61,898 bases of DNA from Chloroflexota bacterium (GCA_029555965.1 JAKQHY010000126.1:1-61898); one strand, 5' to 3'. Numbered from the stretch's first letter, positions 36,917 to 46,429 are shown. A program made the numbers and translations. Notes: generated by a model not told the origin, from the sequence alone.

Positions 36917-39646
36917 ATGAAATCCCCATTTTCTCCGCCTGCCACAAGAGAAATCACGCTGGACATAAAACCCCCTAAGCTCGTCGAAACCTCCGGCTTC
37001 GCCCACTTCTTCGCGCTTTTTTCCGGGCGAATGTGGGGCGCAGGCGGGACTTCGCAACTACTCCTGCTCTTCTTGGCATGGCTGTTTGTTGTGCTGGGCG
37101 CAGTGACGCTTCACCTGGCGCTGCGGAGCGCGCCCTGGCGGCTGGTTGCCGTTGTCGGTGGTTGGACGCTGGCATGGGGCGCCAGCTTCGGGATACTTCG
37201 CCGCCGCCTCCCTGACGCCGATCCCCTCATTCTGCCGGTGGTGGCGCTGTTGACCGGTTGGGGATTGCTATTGCAAGCGCGACTGGCTCCGGCGTTTATG
37301 CTGCGCCAGACCCTTTGGCTTCTCATCGGCTGCGGCGCGCTGTGTGGCGTTGCGCTCTATCCCCGGCTGCCGCGTCTGCTGCGCCGCTACCGTTATATCT
37401 GCCTGGTGACCGGCCTGCTCCTCCTGGGCGCAACGTTGATTTTGGGGGTAAACCCTTCCGGCTACGGCCAACGACTGTGGCTAGGAATGCTGGGGGTCTA
37501 TTTCCAACCCTCAGAATTGCTTAAATTGCTCCTGGTGATCTACCTGGCCTCTTATTTGTGCGACCGACGCGAAGCGACGGCGCAGAAGGCGTTGCACCAT
37601 CCTCTGTGGGGCGTCATCCTTGGCCCGATGCTGGCAATGGTTGGCGTGGCGTTGTTGCTGCTGGGCTGGCAGCAGGACCTGGGCGCCGCGCTCCTCTTCT
37701 ACCTGACCTTTGTCGCAATGTTGTACCTGGCCTGGGGGAAGGCTTGGCACGTGGCCCTCAGCCTGATCGTCTTCGCGCCGGTGGCGCTGGCAGGATACTT
37801 TATCTCTGACCGCGTGGCGCTGCGGGTGAGCATCTGGCTCGATCCCTGGGCGCCGGCGCAGGCGGACCGCGCCTTCCAAATCCTGCAATCACTCTTTGCC
37901 CTGGCCTCTGGCGGTATTTTCGGTCAGGGATTGGGGCAGGGTTTCCCCACCCTGATCCCGGTCGTTCACTCCGACTTTGTCTACGCGGCCCTGGTGGAGG
38001 AATTTGGCATAGTCGGCGCGGTGGGATTGCTGGCCCTGCTCGGATTGTTAGTCTACCGGGGCATCCTGTGGGCGCAGCGGGCGGAGTCGCCGTTTGAGGC
38101 GCTGCTGGCCGGAGGGATCGCCGCGCTCTGGGGGATTCAAACCTGGGTCATCGTGGGCGGCAACGCTAAACTGATCCCCATCACCGGCGTGACGCTGCCG
38201 TTTGTAAGTTATGGCGGCTCCTCCCTCCTGGTCATGCTGATGGCGACCGGCTTGCTGCTTAACCTCTCGGCGCCGCATCCAGCCGCTTTAGCCATCTCCC
38301 TGGCGCCGGAGCGCTCGCCGGCTCTGCGGCGGACGGCGGCCCGCTTAGGACAGACCTTGCTGTTACTGCTGGCGCTTGTGGCGCTGGACACCGGCTTCTG
38401 GGCTGTGCTGCGCAGCGACGATTTGCGCACCTACCTGGCGAATCCCCGCTACATTTTGGCCGAAAGCCGGATTCGCCGGGGCCGTATTCTAGATCGCAGC
38501 GGCGTGACGTTGGCGGACAGCCTCGTGGACAAGGCCGGTTACGTTACCCGCGCTTACCCTGTGCCGGAGGCAGCTCCGGTGGTGGGCTATGCCACGCTTC
38601 AATATGGCGCGGCAGGCCTGGAGGCAGTCTGTGACGCCCGGCTGCGCGGCGCGGTGGCGCGGTCCCCTTGGGATAGGGCCGTGGAGCGACTGCTGCATCA
38701 AGACCCGGTGGGCGAGGACGTGCGTCTGACGTTGGATGTGCGCTTGCAGCAACGCGCGCAACAACTCCTGACCGGGTATCAGGGGGCGGTCGTGGTGGTG
38801 GATGTGCGTACCGGCGAGATCCTCGCGCTCGCCTCGTCGCCGGTGTACACGTCGGCGACGGTGGCCGAGGATTGGGCAGCGTTGCGCGAGAACCCGGCAG
38901 CGCCGCTGCTCAACCGCGCCACCCAGGGCCTGGCGCAGCCCGGCGCAATCCTGGAAACGGTCTTGTTGGGAACCGCCTTGCAGTATGGGGACCTACCCTC
39001 TCCCACGGCGCCCTTCACCCAGACCGTGCTGTTCAACGGTTCTGCCCTGACCTGCGGGCAGCCGCCCACTGACGATGATTGGGCTGCCGCGTTGGCGGCT
39101 GCGTGCCCGGCGCCGTTTGGGGCCTTGGGTCAGGATTTGGGCTTGGCGGTTCTGGCGGAAAGCTTCACCGCCTGGGGACTGACCGAGCCGCCGGCTTTAG
39201 AACTGCCCACCGTTGCCGCGCCCTGGGAACCACAAACGGCAGACGTCGTGCGGGAGGCGTTGGGACAGGGAGAGTTGTTGGTGACGCCCTTGCAGATGGT
39301 CGGCGTCGCTGCGGCGCTGGGCAATGATGGCGTGCGCCCGGCTTTGCACCTGCTGACTCGCGCGACGCCTGGCTGTGTTATGCCGGCGGACCGCGTCGCC
39401 GCGCCGCTGCTCACGCCGACCCAGGCCGCAAGCCTGCGCGCACTGTGGCCGCGCTTTGGAGCGACGGTCATCGGGCACGTGGGGCAATCCCTGGCTGGGC
39501 CGGAACGTGTGCAGACGTGGTTTATCGGCCTGGATGCGGCAACGGCGGCGCGCTATGCGGTCGCGGTGGTGGTCGAGAACGGCCATGACCCTCAGGCGAC
39601 GGCGCGCATTGGCGCGACGCTGCTGGAACAGGGCGTTACGCCCTGA
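36917..39646 (+). CDS. SEDS glycosyltransferase (FtsW/RodA) fused to a catalytically degenerate class B PBP
   Basis: 909 residues. Residues about 50-460 are a polytopic SEDS domain with FQPSELLKLLLVIYLASYL, the extracellular VVHSDFVYAALVEEFG carrying the putative catalytic Asp (about residue 353), and VSYGGSSLLVMLMATGLLLNL. After another helix, residues about 480-909 align with a class B transpeptidase (RRGRILDRSGVTLADS; LTLDVRLQQRAQQLL; AVVVVDVRTGEILALAS). The three active-site motifs are lost: the SxxK position reads PGAILET, SxN reads ACPAPFG and KTG reads GHVGQSLAG. Normal RodA/PBP2 partners are separate proteins. The fusion would give a glycosyltransferase with a built-in activating pedestal and a dead transpeptidase, which is inference. 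Start ATG 36917 lies 22 bases after mtnP. Confidence 0.85.
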   Translation: MKSPFSPPATREITLDIKPPKLVETSGFAHFFALFSGRMWGAGGTSQLLLLFLAWLFVVLGAVTLHLALRSAPWRLVAVVGGWTLAWGASFGILRRRLPDADPLILPVVALLTGWGLLLQARLAPAFMLRQTLWLLIGCGALCGVALYPRLPRLLRRYRYICLVTGLLLLGATLILGVNPSGYGQRLWLGMLGVYFQPSELLKLLLVIYLASYLCDRREATAQKALHHPLWGVILGPMLAMVGVALLLLGWQQDLGAALLFYLTFVAMLYLAWGKAWHVALSLIVFAPVALAGYFISDRVALRVSIWLDPWAPAQADRAFQILQSLFALASGGIFGQGLGQGFPTLIPVVHSDFVYAALVEEFGIVGAVGLLALLGLLVYRGILWAQRAESPFEALLAGGIAALWGIQTWVIVGGNAKLIPITGVTLPFVSYGGSSLLVMLMATGLLLNLSAPHPAALAISLAPERSPALRRTAARLGQTLLLLLALVALDTGFWAVLRSDDLRTYLANPRYILAESRIRRGRILDRSGVTLADSLVDKAGYVTRAYPVPEAAPVVGYATLQYGAAGLEAVCDARLRGAVARSPWDRAVERLLHQDPVGEDVRLTLDVRLQQRAQQLLTGYQGAVVVVDVRTGEILALASSPVYTSATVAEDWAALRENPAAPLLNRATQGLAQPGAILETVLLGTALQYGDLPSPTAPFTQTVLFNGSALTCGQPPTDDDWAAALAAACPAPFGALGQDLGLAVLAESFTAWGLTEPPALELPTVAAPWEPQTADVVREALGQGELLVTPLQMVGVAAALGNDGVRPALHLLTRATPGCVMPADRVAAPLLTPTQAASLRALWPRFGATVIGHVGQSLAGPERVQTWFIGLDAATAARYAVAVVVENGHDPQATARIGATLLEQGVTP

Positions 39647-39701
39647 TCCATACCGTTTCATGACAAACTGGTTGATTTCTAACCCAATCCCCATTTTAGG
39701 T

Positions 39702-39730
39702 TTGACAAACCTTTATTTCTCGCATATCAT
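39702..39730 (+). promoter_or_regulatory. Sigma70-type promoter of the response regulator gene
   Basis: TTGACA (39702-39707), 17 bases, TATCAT (39725-39730), about 80 bases before the start codon. Confidence 0.7.
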
Positions 39731-39810
39731 TAAGGATAGAAATCGTATCCAGGTATCGAACCAAGGCATTGTACTTCGATTGCCATAATCAAGGATTTTA
39801 GGAGTAAGGA

Positions 39811-40512
39811 ATGAACGAGAACATTCTGTTGATTGAGGATGATGAAGCCCTGGCGCAATTGGTGCAATTATTGCTGGAACGCGCCGGTTATTCGGTGCGC
39901 GCGGCCAACAATGGCGAGGCCGGACTGGAGATTGCGCGCGCACACCTTCCCGATCTGGTCTTGCTCGATATTTTGATGCCGGATATGGATGGTTGGCACG
40001 TTTATGAAGCGCTGCGGCGGATTACCGATGCGCCGGTCCTCTTCCTCACCGCGTTAGGGGATGAACATAACATCACCTATGGCCTGGGCTTGGGCGCCGA
40101 TGATTATATTGTTAAACCGTTCGGCTACAAAGAGTTGGTGACGCGCGTCAAGGCTTCGCTTTCCCGTGTCCGGCGCGCGCGGGGCGAACAGACTATTTTC
40201 CAGACCGGCAATCTCTGGGTGAACCTGGATACGCACGAGGTGAAGATTGATAACCGCATGGTCAATCTTACCCCAACGGAATTCCAACTCCTTTCGGCCC
40301 TGATTCAGGATTCTGGCCGCACTGTCAATCACGATACGCTCTTGCGGCGGGTGTGGGGGCCGGAATATTCCAATCGCCGCGATTATCTCAAGCTCTACAT
40401 CTGGTACTTGCGGCAGAAGATCGAGGAAGACCCTCGCCGACCTGTGCGGATTGTCAGCGAACGAGGCCAGGGATACCGGCTGCTGATCGAGCCGCAAGAA
40501 GCTGAGGGGTAA
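39811..40512 (+). CDS. OmpR/PhoB-type response regulator
   Basis: 233 residues. The receiver domain (1-120) has the acidic pair E9/D10 region in LIEDDEALA, phospho-acceptor D53 in LLDILMPDMDGW, a switch Thr in LFLTALGDEHN, and K in YIVKPFGYKEL. The C-terminal winged-helix trans_reg_C domain covers about 130-228 (LTPTEFQLLSALIQ, RIVSERGQGYRL). No histidine kinase is adjacent. Instead the next gene, 3 bases away, encodes a membrane NTPase, so the pair may form an unusual signalling unit. Confidence 0.93.
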   Translation: MNENILLIEDDEALAQLVQLLLERAGYSVRAANNGEAGLEIARAHLPDLVLLDILMPDMDGWHVYEALRRITDAPVLFLTALGDEHNITYGLGLGADDYIVKPFGYKELVTRVKASLSRVRRARGEQTIFQTGNLWVNLDTHEVKIDNRMVNLTPTEFQLLSALIQDSGRTVNHDTLLRRVWGPEYSNRRDYLKLYIWYLRQKIEEDPRRPVRIVSERGQGYRLLIEPQEAEG

Positions 40513-40515
40513 CGA

Positions 40516-42918
40516 GTGCTGACCGCTTTGTTGCTGGCAGAGACCCGCTGGCGTTTCGATCTCTGGTCGGCGGTCATTGGCGCGCTTATCGCTTGGGTGA
40601 TGGCGGCCTTTCTGTATACCCGTCGCGCTGCGTTCAAGGCTTTTGCGCTGAAGCTGTGGGCGCCGCTGGTCGCGCTGCGCGCGCGGCTGCAATCCAGTCA
40701 AGAAGAGCGTTACGTGAACGACTTGCAGGAGGCCCTCCGGGGTCTCCTGCTTTTTGATCCGGTCGATCCCCAGGCCGTTTTCCGCTCGCCGACGTTCCAA
40801 GCGCCGGCGCCGATCACTACAGCGTCCGCCGAGCGTGATGATTTATTCGCCCCACTGGAGATTCACTTTGACGCTTTGTTGGAGGGACACCCCCGTTTGT
40901 TGCTCGTTGGGCCCCAGGCTTCCGGGCGCACGATGACGTTGGTGATGGCGATGCGGCGGGTGCTGGCGCCAGCCAAAGGCCGGAAGCCCTACACACGTTT
41001 CCCCCTCTGGCTTGATTTGAACTACTTCAAGGACCTGCCCAACCCGCAGGCTGCGGCGTTGGACAAATTGGCGACGCTGGCAAGTTTGTACTTCCCTAGC
41101 TTGACGCCTCAATGGGCGTTGACCCATCTGCGCCGCGAGCCGGCATTGATTTTGGTGGACAACTGGGAGGCGTTGCCCCCCAATGCCCGCGATCAGGCGG
41201 CGCGCTGGCTTGTGGATGCCTCCCACGAACTGCCCGATAGCATTTGGCTGATCGCCACCGGGGTGGAGGGATATGGTCTGTTTGTCGAGGCGGGGTTCGT
41301 GCCGCTTACTCTGGCTCCGGCGAAAGGGGCGGCGATGATTGAGGCACTCTATGGCGGCTGGGCGGCGCAATTTCGACGCCCGCTGGAAATTCCCCCTGAT
41401 CTGCGCCAACTTCTGATCTGGGCCGATCAGTCTGGGGCGCCCTTATTGGAACTTAACTTGCGGATCGTGTTGTTCCTGCTGACGGGGCAGGCGCCGGATT
41501 TCCTGATCGAGGTCTTGGATTATTTACTGGACATAAAAATTCCCATGCTGAATATGGGCGAGGGGCAGGAAACTGTCGCTGAGCATGCCCGCACACTGGC
41601 GATTGCGTTGGTTGGTCAGATTGCGCGCGAGCACCGATTGGAAGGGCGCGTTATTACCAAGCAAGGCATCGGTGACCGCCTGACGGAGATGTTGCCGCCG
41701 GAAGAGGAACGCCACCCCAGGCTGGAGAGCGCGGCGCGCAAACTCATCTTCGACTCCGGTTTTCTGATGCCGCGTGGTAAGACCTGGGAACCCTCGCATT
41801 ATTTGTGGGAGGATTTTCTGACGGCTTGGCACATCAGTGGAGAGGCCATTGGGCCGGATATGTTCAAGGCGCATCTCCACGACCCTACCTGGACATTTAT
41901 GTTGGAGTTTTACGTGGCATTGGGGGATGTGTCGCCGTTGGTCAACATCCTGCTCCATGAAGGGATCACCTATCAAAACGACGAGGCGATTTTGCGCGCG
42001 GCGCGTTGGGCCACGTTGTCGCCCGATGACATCCCCTGGCGTAAGGATGTGATCAAGACGTTGGCCCAAGTCTTTGCCGACCCAGACTTGACCCAGGAGT
42101 GGCGGTTGCGTTTTGGGCGTAGTCTCTCCCTGGTGGCCGGCGCCGACTCGGCAGCTTTCTTCCTCTCTAGCCTCCGCCATCGTGATATGGGCGTGCGTTG
42201 CGCGGCGTTGCGCGGCATTGGTTGGATCGGCGGAGAACGTGAAGTGGCTTTGCTGGAGGGCGCGCTTAAGGAGCCGGACCTGGAGATCGCTCAGAGCGCA
42301 GTGGAGGCGCTGGCCGATATGGGGACGCCCGAGGCGGCGACTCTTTTGAATCATTTCTTGCCGGCGGCCAATGAGCATTTGATTTTACCCATCGCCCGCG
42401 CGCTGGCCCAGATTCCTGAAGGATATGAAATGTTGCGGCAGGCCGCCGAGAGTGAGGACTTTATGCTGCGTCGGGCCGCTGCGCACGGTCTGGATTTGAT
42501 CGAGGAACCGTGGGCTGAGACTCTGTTGCAAAAGATGGCCCGTGAGGATGATGAATGGCTGGTGCGTTCCGCCGCCGAAACGGCGCTGCACGCGCGGGAG
42601 GAAAAGGCGGCGCACAAAGTCATAGCACCGCCGCCGCCCAAGGTGGAGTCCCTGGATTGGCTCATTGCCTGGGCCGCGAGTCAGGGTGTTGGGATGGGGG
42701 TGGGGGCAGCCGCGATACAAATGCTGCTGCGCGCAGTGGCGGAAGGGGACGCGCCCGCCAAAACGCTGGGCGCATTGACGTTGGGGCAGATTGGAAGTGT
42801 CAAGCACTTGCCTCTGCTGGAACCTTTGTTAGAAGATGAGACTTACCAGGTGAAATATGCAGCGGCGCACGCGATAGAACAGATTCAACACCGTTATGCA
42901 GTTGAGCCGGGAACGTAA
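40516..42918 (+). CDS. Membrane-anchored NACHT-like NTPase with HEAT repeats
   Basis: 800 residues, starting at GTG 40516, 3 bases after the response regulator, with GAGGGG upstream. A single N-terminal helix (WSAVIGALIAWVMAAFLY) is followed by a P-loop domain with LLLVGPQASGRTMT (about 128-141), in which Walker A lysine is replaced by Arg, and a Walker B-like ALILVDNWEAL. Residues about 520-800 are HEAT-like repeats (VRCAALRGIGWIGGEREVAL, LEIAQSAVEALADMGTPEAA, VKYAAAHAIEQIQ). The architecture resembles STAND/NACHT scaffolds. ATP binding may be altered by the Arg substitution. Function unknown; a link to the regulator is inferred from the tight spacing. Confidence 0.7.
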   Translation: MLTALLLAETRWRFDLWSAVIGALIAWVMAAFLYTRRAAFKAFALKLWAPLVALRARLQSSQEERYVNDLQEALRGLLLFDPVDPQAVFRSPTFQAPAPITTASAERDDLFAPLEIHFDALLEGHPRLLLVGPQASGRTMTLVMAMRRVLAPAKGRKPYTRFPLWLDLNYFKDLPNPQAAALDKLATLASLYFPSLTPQWALTHLRREPALILVDNWEALPPNARDQAARWLVDASHELPDSIWLIATGVEGYGLFVEAGFVPLTLAPAKGAAMIEALYGGWAAQFRRPLEIPPDLRQLLIWADQSGAPLLELNLRIVLFLLTGQAPDFLIEVLDYLLDIKIPMLNMGEGQETVAEHARTLAIALVGQIAREHRLEGRVITKQGIGDRLTEMLPPEEERHPRLESAARKLIFDSGFLMPRGKTWEPSHYLWEDFLTAWHISGEAIGPDMFKAHLHDPTWTFMLEFYVALGDVSPLVNILLHEGITYQNDEAILRAARWATLSPDDIPWRKDVIKTLAQVFADPDLTQEWRLRFGRSLSLVAGADSAAFFLSSLRHRDMGVRCAALRGIGWIGGEREVALLEGALKEPDLEIAQSAVEALADMGTPEAATLLNHFLPAANEHLILPIARALAQIPEGYEMLRQAAESEDFMLRRAAAHGLDLIEEPWAETLLQKMAREDDEWLVRSAAETALHAREEKAAHKVIAPPPPKVESLDWLIAWAASQGVGMGVGAAAIQMLLRAVAEGDAPAKTLGALTLGQIGSVKHLPLLEPLLEDETYQVKYAAAHAIEQIQHRYAVEPGT

Positions 42919-42949
42919 AGGCAAACCGGTATTTTTTGTCAGCAGATTG

Positions 42950-42989
42950 AGCAGATTAAGCAGATGGTTAGCTTAATCTGCTTTTTTTT
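42950..42989 (+). terminator. Intrinsic terminator between convergent genes
   Basis: AGCAGATTAAGC (42950-42961) and GCTTAATCTGCT (42971-42982) form a perfect 12-bp stem followed by eight T. The left arm is part of a CAGATTGAG/CAGATTAAG 9-mer array, so the terminator seems to be built from a tandem repeat. Confidence 0.8.
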
Positions 42990-43004
42990 GCACTGTGGGC
43001 GTTG

Positions 43005-43823
43005 TTATTCTTCTGTCGGCGGCGTCCAGTTGACCTCGTGGCCGTCGCCGCGCAGCAATTCCCACGTCAGGGTGCGATAAGCGATTGCGCCCGTCGAGCG
43101 CGGCGCGTAGAAGATGCCCGGCTCGCCATAGCTGGGCGCTTCGCTGAGCCGCACGCTGCGGGGCACGATGATATTGAACACTTTTTGCGGGAAATACTGG
43201 CGCACTTCGTCGGACACCTGCCGGGAAAGCGCCGTGCGGCTGTCGTACATGGTTAACACCAGCCCTCGCAGCGTCAACCCCGCGTTGAGTCCCCGCTGCA
43301 CCAGCGTGATGGTATGCGTGAGCTGCGAAAGGCCCTCCAGCGCCAGATATTCGCACTGCACCGGCACGATGATCCCCTGCGCTGCCGCCAGTGCGCTGAC
43401 AGTGAGCACTCCCAGGCTTGGCGGAGAATCAATCAACAGATAATCGTAGCCTTTGATGGGCGCCAGGGCTTGCTTTAACTGCTCGGCGCGCTCGCGGGGA
43501 TCGGTCATACGATTCAACTCCACGGTTGCCCCGGCCAGGGCAGGCGTGCTGGGGAGAATATCCAGTCGCTGCCACCGTGTCTTGCGGATCACCTCATCGG
43601 CAGTGTGCGTCCCTATCAAGACATCATAAATCGAAGTGGATAGGATGCGCGGGTCAATACCCAGGCTGGTAGTGGCGTTACATTGGGGGTCAATGTCAAT
43701 AACTAGCGCACTGTATCCCCAATCCGCCATTGCCGCAGCAACATTGACCACGGTGGTGGTTTTGCCTACCCCGCCTTTCTGGTTGGCAAAAGCGTAGACG
43801 CGCGAGATGTGCAGTTTATTCAT
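43005..43823 (-). CDS. parA: ParA-family ATPase (chromosome partitioning, Soj-like)
   Basis: 272 residues with the deviant Walker A KGGVGKTTT (16-24), DIDPQCNATTSLG, LIDSPPSLGVLTVSALAA and VLTMYDSRTALSRQV, all typical of chromosomal ParA/Soj. ATG 43823 is chosen because translation upstream of it is only the other frame of the preceding kinase gene. The start overlaps the kinase's end by 8 bases. ParB is not next to it in this window. Confidence 0.92.
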   Translation of the reverse strand: MNKLHISRVYAFANQKGGVGKTTTVVNVAAAMADWGYSALVIDIDPQCNATTSLGIDPRILSTSIYDVLIGTHTADEVIRKTRWQRLDILPSTPALAGATVELNRMTDPRERAEQLKQALAPIKGYDYLLIDSPPSLGVLTVSALAAAQGIIVPVQCEYLALEGLSQLTHTITLVQRGLNAGLTLRGLVLTMYDSRTALSRQVSDEVRQYFPQKVFNIIVPRSVRLSEAPSYGEPGIFYAPRSTGAIAYRTLTWELLRGDGHEVNWTPPTEE

Positions 43824-44667
43824 AGGCCAATCGGGAAGCGCAGAGCGCCACTTCTTCTGGGCGCGGGGTGGAATCCAGCCCGGTGCGCGTGACTGAGTAC
43901 CCGGCCAGGCAAGCGGCATAATTGGCCGCTCGCAGCGGCGGCGCGCCCCCGGCCAGCGCCACGAAGAGCGCGCTGGCGAAGATGTCACCGGCGCCCGTGG
44001 GGCCTACTTCCGTCACGGAGATAGCTGGATACATCTGGGGATCTCCCTGGATAAACAGCGTCCCGCCTTGCTTGCCCTGAGTGACAACCAGGAGGGCTGT
44101 CTGCTGTGCGAAGTGGCGGGCCAGCGACCAATCGCCGCCGATGTCGTCAATGCTGAGGACGACGGCGGACGCCAGGGGCAGCACGCGCTTCGCTTCGGCC
44201 CAGGCGCAGGGGATGACGTTGCCGTGCGTATCGTGGGTGCGCAGCCAACCCTGGGGCGTGATCCCGATGAAGGCGCGCCCGGCGAAGGTTTCTATCAGAG
44301 CGGGATCACATTCTGCCATCACCGGGCCGATATGCACCAGGGGACTCTGTTGCCAAGTCGTGGGAATCTGGGCAGGCGTGAGGGTGGCAGCGACGGTGTA
44401 GATCATCTGGCGACGGTGTCCGTTGGTGTAGATGTTCTCGAAAGTGGTGCTGGACGGCGCCTGGTAATTCACGATGGTCAAAGCGCCGTCAAATACCGTG
44501 GTGTTAAGGGCGGTATCAAAGCTGGTCAGGATGCCGACGCGGCGGCCCAGCGCGGCAGCCGTCAGGGCGGCGTAAGACGCCGTTCCCCCAATTGTGTGCC
44601 CACCGTCCGACGCCAGATCGCGGGTGATATGACCGATGACCAGATATTCTACCGGTGTGGGGGTCAT
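43816..44667 (-). CDS. PfkB-family carbohydrate/nucleoside kinase
   Basis: 283 residues. A ribokinase-fold kinase with GHITRDL near the N-terminus, GGTASYAALTAAALG, and the ATP/catalytic motif GPTGAGDIFASALFVAL (catalytic Asp in GAGD). Substrate unknown. ATG 44667 overlaps the jag stop by ATGA, and its own stop overlaps the parA start, so jag, this kinase and parA are translationally coupled. Confidence 0.85.
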   Translation of the reverse strand: MTPTPVEYLVIGHITRDLASDGGHTIGGTASYAALTAAALGRRVGILTSFDTALNTTVFDGALTIVNYQAPSSTTFENIYTNGHRRQMIYTVAATLTPAQIPTTWQQSPLVHIGPVMAECDPALIETFAGRAFIGITPQGWLRTHDTHGNVIPCAWAEAKRVLPLASAVVLSIDDIGGDWSLARHFAQQTALLVVTQGKQGGTLFIQGDPQMYPAISVTEVGPTGAGDIFASALFVALAGGAPPLRAANYAACLAGYSVTRTGLDSTPRPEEVALCASRLAYE

Positions 44668-45611
44668 GACTTGTCCGTTTTGCGGATGGGGATGATGGTA
44701 ATGGCGCGGTTTTCCCCCTTGCCGATACTTTCGGTTTGTACCCGATCGTCTTGCCGCAGGATCATGTGGATGACCCGCCGGTCGTGAGCGGGCATCGGAC
44801 GCAACCGGATCGTGCGCCCGGTGCTGATCGCCTGATCGGCCTTCTTGCGGGCCAGCGATTCCAGGCTGCTGCGTTGGCGTTTGCGGTAGCCATCGGCATC
44901 TATCACGACGTTGTAGTCGCCCTCGATGCGGTGATGGAGCAGAGTGCGGAAAAGATATTGCACGCTGTTGAGCGTCTGCGCGCGCGGCCCCACGAGCATG
45001 TCGGCGTCGCGCCCGCGCAGGGAGATCCACAGGGTCACGCGCTCTTCCTGCCGCCAGCTCAACACGGCCTTGACGCGCAGCCCGGCGAACAGGTGTGCAG
45101 CCACCTCATCCGCGACGGCTTCGATGGCCTGGTGATCCAGATTGCCGGACAGCGGTTCTGTCCTTTCTGACCGGGGGACGCGAGCCGGACGGGACTCTGC
45201 TTTGGCTGTGGCAACGCGAAGGGTTTCCGTCTCTTCTGGTTCCTCCGCGGCTTCTTCTTCTGTGTCTTCGGCGACTGCTTCGGTCGTTTCCGGGATGTCG
45301 GCGGGAACTTCTTCAGTTGTTTCCGGCGCGGGCGCGGGCCTGACGGTCGGGGCAGGCGGCAGCGTCACGGGGGGCGGGGCTGCCGGCGCGGTCACCGGCG
45401 GGATGGGGGTCAGGGCGACTTCCACCAGGCCGACCGGTCGCCGGGTGAGGCGCACGCGCGCCGGGCGCGCGCCCAGTCCGAGGAATCCCCGGCTGCCTTC
45501 GTCCAGTGTTTCGATCACCACATCCTCACGGGTGACGGCCATGCGGGTCAGCCCCAGGATAATGGCTTCATCTACTGACGGGGCGGTAATCTCCATTGCG
45601 TCTTCAACCAT
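44664..45611 (-). CDS. jag: Jag/KhpB-like RNA-binding protein
   Basis: 315 residues. It has an N-terminal Jag_N domain (MEITAPSVDEAIILGLTRM, RGFLGLGARPARVRL) and an acidic Pro/Glu linker (about 60-140). The KH domain has GRDADMLVGPRAQTLNSVQYL and the R3H domain has KADQAISTGRTIRLRPMPAHDRRVIH. It is the partner of YidC-gene clusters, acting in RNA binding and cell envelope regulation. Linker length is greater than usual. ATG near 45611 lies 12 bases from yidC's stop. Confidence 0.93.
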   Translation of the reverse strand: MVEDAMEITAPSVDEAIILGLTRMAVTREDVVIETLDEGSRGFLGLGARPARVRLTRRPVGLVEVALTPIPPVTAPAAPPPVTLPPAPTVRPAPAPETTEEVPADIPETTEAVAEDTEEEAAEEPEETETLRVATAKAESRPARVPRSERTEPLSGNLDHQAIEAVADEVAAHLFAGLRVKAVLSWRQEERVTLWISLRGRDADMLVGPRAQTLNSVQYLFRTLLHHRIEGDYNVVIDADGYRKRQRSSLESLARKKADQAISTGRTIRLRPMPAHDRRVIHMILRQDDRVQTESIGKGENRAITIIPIRKTDKS

Positions 45612-45623
45612 AGTTACCTCCTG

Positions 45624-46403
45624 CTAGGCGGCCTTTTTTTCCCTGGCTGCGAGGTCTTTCTTGGGAGCCGCGAGACTGCCATTTTCGGCTTTTGAAGGGG
45701 AAACGTGGTAATGTCTGCGGAAAAGGAAGTATTGCAAGATGCTGACCAGGTTGGAGATCAGGAAGTAAACGGCCAGCCCCGACGCATACGTTGCTGAGAA
45801 GAAGCCCATCATCAAGGGCATCATAAGCAACATTTGCTTGTTCATGGCCTCGGCCTGCGGGTCGGTGGCCGGCGGGGTGATGAGTTTTTGACTGTACCAG
45901 GAGGTCAGCACCACCAGGATCGGCAGGATAAACAACGAATCAGGCAACGCCAGGTCGAGCCAGAGGAACTGACTCTTTAAGGGGATCAGCGTGTTGAAGC
46001 TCGCGGCCCAGGGGTAGATGTCTTTGGACAATTCCAGCAGTTGTAAGGGCGTTGACGCCAGCGAGCGGATGATGGCTTGATAGGCGCCGAACATCAGGGG
46101 CAGTTGCAACAGCAATGGCAGGCAGCCGCCCAACGGATTGATGCCGGATTCCTGATAGAGTTTCATTTGCTCCTGGGCCAGCTTCTCCCGGTCGTCTTTG
46201 TATTTGCGCTGAAGCTCATCCATCTTAGGCTTTAGCTCTTGCTGGCGCCGCGCCATTTTTTGCTGATTGAGCATAAGGGGGGTGATCGCCAGACGAAGCA
46301 ACAAGGTGATGAGGGCGACGGCCACCATCGTTTCGTGCCCCAGGAAGCTATAGAACAACAGCAGCAAGTTGATCAGCGGTCTAATGATTAATGTATCCCA
46401 CAC
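45624..46403 (-). CDS. yidC: Membrane protein insertase YidC/OxaA
   Basis: 259 residues. It lacks the large periplasmic domain of Gram-negative YidC and resembles Oxa1/SpoIIIJ forms. Membrane segments alternate with YSFLGHETMVAVALITLLLRL, QLPLMFGAYQAIIRSLAS, PLMMGFFSATYASGLAVYFLISN and a cytoplasmic coil KMARRQQELKPKMDELQRKYKD split over two helices. It inserts membrane proteins alone or with SecYEG. A tandem repeat region separates it from the upstream lipoprotein gene. Confidence 0.95.
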   Translation of the reverse strand: MWDTLIIRPLINLLLLFYSFLGHETMVAVALITLLLRLAITPLMLNQQKMARRQQELKPKMDELQRKYKDDREKLAQEQMKLYQESGINPLGGCLPLLLQLPLMFGAYQAIIRSLASTPLQLLELSKDIYPWAASFNTLIPLKSQFLWLDLALPDSLFILPILVVLTSWYSQKLITPPATDPQAEAMNKQMLLMMPLMMGFFSATYASGLAVYFLISNLVSILQYFLFRRHYHVSPSKAENGSLAAPKKDLAAREKKAA

Positions 46404-46429
46404 GGTACTTCTCCTGTGAACAAGTAGGA

